The position numbers and the translations under genes were made by a program. A stretch of 14,323 bases of DNA from UMGS1613 sp963616135 (GTDB taxonomy: Bacteria; Bacillota_I; Bacilli_A; RF39; UBA660): positions 1 through 14,323 of the forward strand of contig CAVEJT010000028.1 in assembly GCA_963616135.1 (NCBI GenBank). Direction: 5' to 3'. Every line of letters begins with the position of its first letter. Positions within the stretch are counted from its first letter, which is position 1. This document shows, piece after piece, positions 13,751-14,323 of the stretch. The notes below the pieces were generated by a model. It ran no database searches, was not told the DNA's origin, and worked only from the letters and a program-made list of their open reading frames with translations.

Positions 13751-14323
13751 TTAATTTAATTTAGATTTTAATACTTCTATTACTGGGCGAACGCCAGTGC
13801 AAATCGAACAGTTAAGTCTGCCCTCTATTACGCAACCATCATAGCTCACACTCCATGCCATTAAAGATACATTAACAGTAGGAGAGATAGTCCAATAACT
13901 AGTTGCAATCCAAGAACCAGAAATTAGATTTTCATGTAGCCATCCATATTTACATCCACCTTTGTTTCCACTTAGAGTCGTACTTTTACATGTATCACTT
14001 GCTATAGTCGTTTTTGTATCAAAATAATACCAGTCGTCGTATGGTGCTGTTGTCTCATCCCATGCTGTGTTTTCTGTTATTTTTGCGATTTCATTTGCTG
14101 TTATTATTCTTGCCTTATATGTACTATAATCTATCGTATATTTTGAATTTATATAATTTGTTGGTATTTCTGTTCCATTCCAAGATTTTGTATCTGCTTT
14201 TAGTTGTTCCAATAATTCCTTAGGTTCCTGTTGATTGCTAGCTGTTGAATTCCAAGTTACATGCCCTATAGTATTATGATCCAATATTAAATTTATTTTA
14301 TCTCCTCCATCATCATTAAATGC
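13751..14323 (-). CDS. Cell-surface protein with a C-type-lectin-like (DUF6273-like) domain, 5' end missing
   Basis: The frame is open to the window edge, so the N-terminus lies outside. A TTG at 14284 is not a real start: the 13 codons before it (AFNDDGGDKINLI) continue the protein pattern. The visible 190 residues follow a layout common in secreted proteins of gut Firmicutes: INLILDHNT, then TYKARIITANEIAKIT, an aromatic YDDWYYFDT segment, GGCKYGWLHENL, YWTISPTV, AWSVSYDG and GVRPVIEVLKSKL at the end. This resembles the DUF6273 / fimbrial-subunit-like surface proteins and is compatible with a C-type-lectin-like fold. There are five cysteines, which suits an extracellular disulfide-bonded domain. 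A membrane or pilin-type signal would be in the missing part. Local base composition looks less AT-rich than its neighbours. Binding function is inferred only. Confidence 0.8.
   Translation of the reverse strand, partial: AFNDDGGDKINLILDHNTIGHVTWNSTASNQQEPKELLEQLKADTKSWNGTEIPTNYINSKYTIDYSTYKARIITANEIAKITENTAWDETTAPYDDWYYFDTKTTIASDTCKSTTLSGNKGGCKYGWLHENLISGSWIATSYWTISPTVNVSLMAWSVSYDGCVIEGRLNCSICTGVRPVIEVLKSKLN

Noticed and set aside
14282..14284. TTG as start codon of the surface-protein gene
   Set aside because: The frame is open upstream to the window edge and the upstream codons fit the protein; there is no ribosome binding site at the right distance.
13751..14323. Diversity-generating retroelement target, suggested by the lectin-like C-terminus
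   Set aside because: No reverse transcriptase gene and no template repeat of the C-terminal region is visible in the window.
1..14323. CRISPR arrays, insertion sequences, tRNA or rRNA genes, riboswitches
   Set aside because: No spaced direct repeats, transposase, cloverleaf or conserved RNA motif could be seen, and gaps are too short for most of them.

Overview
The window is a compact, very AT-rich stretch of bacterial chromosome in which every gene lies on the minus strand. Low GC, the ftsA-ftsZ ... sigG-ylmC order, Shine-Dalgarno sequences of the AAGGAGGTGAT type and a clear forespore sigma factor point to a low-GC member of the Firmicutes/Bacilli. Short gaps, a shortened SMC and a gut-type surface protein suggest a streamlined uncultured gut Bacilli lineage of the RF39/TANB77 kind. 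That placement is an inference. All intact genes read with the standard code: 7 stop at TAA, 6 at TAG and none at TGA.

In the direction of transcription (high to low coordinates): a surface-protein gene enters from the right edge and is only partly present (13751-14323). Then come ftsA and ftsZ (13586-11254), 11 bases apart and transcribed from a good sigma-A-like promoter. Next are fhs, for formate-tetrahydrofolate ligase (11183-9540), and an unrecognised protein with an HExxH zinc-protease motif (9425-8631). After a 223-base gap (8408-8630) that holds an inverted repeat and two overlapping candidate promoters comes sigG (8407-7631). It is followed by a diacylglycerol-kinase-family lipid kinase (7597-6728) and the PRC-barrel protein YlmC/YmxH (6687-6457).

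The next block looks like an envelope glycolipid module: a GT4 glycosyltransferase resembling diglucosyl-diacylglycerol synthases (6409-5399), an overlapping unknown 150-residue gene (5406-4954), and a membrane GT2 glycosyltransferase of the bactoprenol-glucosyltransferase type, broken by one extra base in a run of eight A (4941-4008). The window ends with smc (3944-1002) and holA (991-17), which share a promoter, and possibly the first codons of another gene at the left edge.

In Bacillus, ftsA-ftsZ is followed by the spoIIGA-sigE-sigG region and then the ylm genes. Here the ends of that arrangement are kept, but the spoIIGA-sigE position is occupied by fhs and the HExxH protein. Most intergenic gaps pair a rho-independent terminator with a TATAAT promoter in a few tens of bases. 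Transcription is therefore probably in many short units (ftsA-ftsZ, fhs, HExxH gene, sigG, lipid kinase, ylmC, glycosyltransferases, smc-holA). The points most worth a second look are the HExxH gene beside sigG, the sigF/sigG-like promoter at sigG, the A8 frameshift in the GT2 gene, and the short SMC.
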